Position numbers and translations under genes: made by a program. From positions 1-64,000 of the forward strand of contig JAJJXM010000102.1 of the NCBI GenBank assembly GCA_024516155.1: a stretch of 64,000 nucleotides of DNA, read 5' to 3'. The notes beneath the pieces are model-generated. The model worked only from the letters and a program-made list of their open reading frames with translations, did no database searches and was not told where the DNA came from. This document shows, one piece after another, positions 62,295 to 64,000 of this stretch. Numbering within the stretch: position 1 is the stretch's first letter; every line of letters starts with the position of its first letter. This DNA is from Pyronema omphalodes. Its lineage: Eukaryota; Ascomycota; Pezizomycetes; Pezizales; Pyronemataceae.

Positions 62295-64000
62295 TTATTG
62301 ATTTATTATGTCTGCGTTTTTCGTTTCGTGAAATTGACTATTCATATTCGTATTCATGATACCGAATAGCAAATACCAAATACTAATTCCCTAAACTCAA
62401 TCCCAAGCTTCTAGATTGCACTTTCCCGATACCTTAAATCTGTTATCTTTGCACTTTTAGGATAACCCTCGTTTAAATGAACCTCGTTAATCATAAGGCA
62501 TCATCTTGTAATCGAATCATATTTCGGTTACTTACTTTAGTTCTATGTGGATGCATAAGACATGTAAAGCACAAATTTCCATCAAGGAGTAGTCTCCCAG
62601 CCTTGCAGGATCCCTCACACAATCATATCACCGGAAGACCTACATAGAAAAGCTCTGGAAGCTTCTGGGGGACGGAGTACTTTGGTCTTGGTAACTGCAA
62701 CCTAGGCAGCGCCTTAGCCCCTATGTTCATTTATCGGGTATTATAATCTACGCGAAACATAATCTATGATTACATATGTAGTGTAACTAAGGCTAGAACC
62801 TAGGAATCCCTCGGGAATAGGAGACACTTACATATATCAACTGATTGCTTGTCGATAACCGATAACCAATCAAACTTTCTAGAACTTCGGGTACATACAG
62901 GGCTTTGATAAGTTCTAGATCCTTTAATTTCAATATTTTGGGAACTTCGTAGCGAGCAGCTGAAAAGGAAAGGTCGGGTTGGGTTTGTGGAACATGAAAC
63001 GTGAAAGTGCGACTCAAGGTCTACCAAGGGATTATGGTGCCATGGAAAAAGAAGGATACATACATTTATGTATCAGATGTAATTATTCCAATTTTATAAA
63101 ACGACGGATAGTAATTATCTGTCTATCTATCCAGAGACTGGAATACCATGAACATGCGCATGATGCCTCTCCCATTAGGCATCGGAATTTCGACTCGACA
63201 AACCCAGAGTATATACTCGGCAAGCTTAGCCGGACAGCCGGGTTCTTAAAGTGGCACAGACACGCAACATGACGTATTGAAGTAACTGGTCACTCCATAT
63301 CAAAGACACGGCCAGTTATCATTAATCCCCGGAGCAGAAAGTGTATAATTTCCAGCCTGACAAAAGTAAGTGATTAAGTTAGTACATAAGTAAATGTTTC
63401 TGTTTGAAAATCCCTTTAATGTATACTCGGGTCCCATTATACCCGACCAAATATTCCAGTATACCCATTTAAATCACGTGTTGATACCATTCGCTCTGGC
63501 TTACATAGCTCATGTAGCTTATGTACATAGCTTGCTCCAGCATGGTCCACAGTCAGTACATACATATTCGCATCACAACCGATATCCGTGAATGGCTATC
63601 TACAATCTCGGCATCGATCGAGGCTGTGCTTACATATGGCATCATATATATGCAGGTACCAAGTACTCATCATATGATATGCAACTTTATGTACATATGT
63701 ATGTATGTACCAGCGGAAACAAAAAACAAAAAACACCCGAAGCTTATATGTATGTACATACATACATATAGCGCCATACCTGCAACGGTCGGTCGAGTTG
63801 GTATTTAATACGCGCCGGCTCTAAAGTACGTTGCATAAATTCTCCAAAGGTATTGTACATATGTAGACACGGCGGTAAAATTGTGAAGGGTTGGTTATGA
63901 GTAAGTTAACACGGTACAATGGTGAACACAGTACGATAGTATACACAGTACAAAAGTTCACAGACACAGTACGATAATGTACACAGTAGTATAACCAACG
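62295..64000. other. AT-rich region to the window end, no gene seen
   Basis: No supported coding frame. Near the end are tacatatgtatgtatgtac-type alternating repeats (about 63690-63770) and a loose tandem of acacagtacgatagt/acacagtac words (about 63908-63993). Confidence 0.6.

Noticed and set aside
1..64000. tRNA, rRNA or self-splicing RNA genes
   Set aside because: I looked for tRNA B-box-like GGTTCRANYCC with a pairable acceptor and saw none; a covariance-model search would be decisive.

Overview
The window looks like nuclear DNA of a filamentous ascomycete (Pezizomycotina). The reasons are genes split by short introns of about 47-84 bp with GTAWGN donors and CTAAC/CTGAC-like branch sites, chromodomain Ty3/gypsy retrotransposons, a Tad1-like LINE, and fungal families such as a DUF3632 protein, a secreted DUF4360 protein and a fungal PH-domain protein. 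No species is claimed.

Positions 1 to about 27,180 are one nested transposon block. A Tad1-like LINE (LINE-1w, 24285-27178) is the host. It is interrupted by a minus-strand chromodomain element, A1: 5' LTR 22873-24284, gag in three pieces, pol 4648-1172. A1 gag is broken by a complete plus-strand relative, A2 (6196-21515, 1365-bp LTRs, TSD ATAAT), and by a solo LTR of family B (22193-22722, TSD CGGGC). The 5' LTR of A2 is broken by a complete minus-strand family-B element, B1 (7104-13505, 529-bp LTRs, TSD AATAC). Positions 1-1171 are an A-family LTR that abuts A1 pol and probably belongs to yet another insertion (A3). A2 and B1 have intact gag and pol, and I found one LTR-LTR difference in each, so both are young. 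Both families carry a self-primer signature, in which an LTR segment is complementary to the PBS 2 nt after the LTR. Both need a -1 frameshift to make pol. B1 shows a textbook slippery heptamer, spacer and hairpin.

Positions 27,180-40,000 hold three host genes. The first is a replicative DNA ligase (minus), with a PCNA-binding box split by an intron and a second in-frame upstream ATG that encodes a mitochondrial-type presequence. The second is an intronless secreted ureohydrolase of the agmatinase family (plus). The third is a many-exon MFS transporter of the Mch1/nodulin-like type (plus).

Positions 40,000-52,200 are gene-poor and rich in simple sequence: poly-G/poly-C tracts of 16-21 bases, a 215-bp TTTTTGG array and several microsatellites. 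They flank one large PH-domain gene (46229-48076).

Positions 52,200-64,000 hold a DUF3632-type gene, the remains of a hAT transposase and of a second LINE, a small cysteine-rich secreted protein, a DUF4360 secreted protein, and a 697-bp PIF/Harbinger-type element with perfect 25-bp inverted repeats that keeps a piece of transposase. The rest is AT-rich DNA in which I see no gene.
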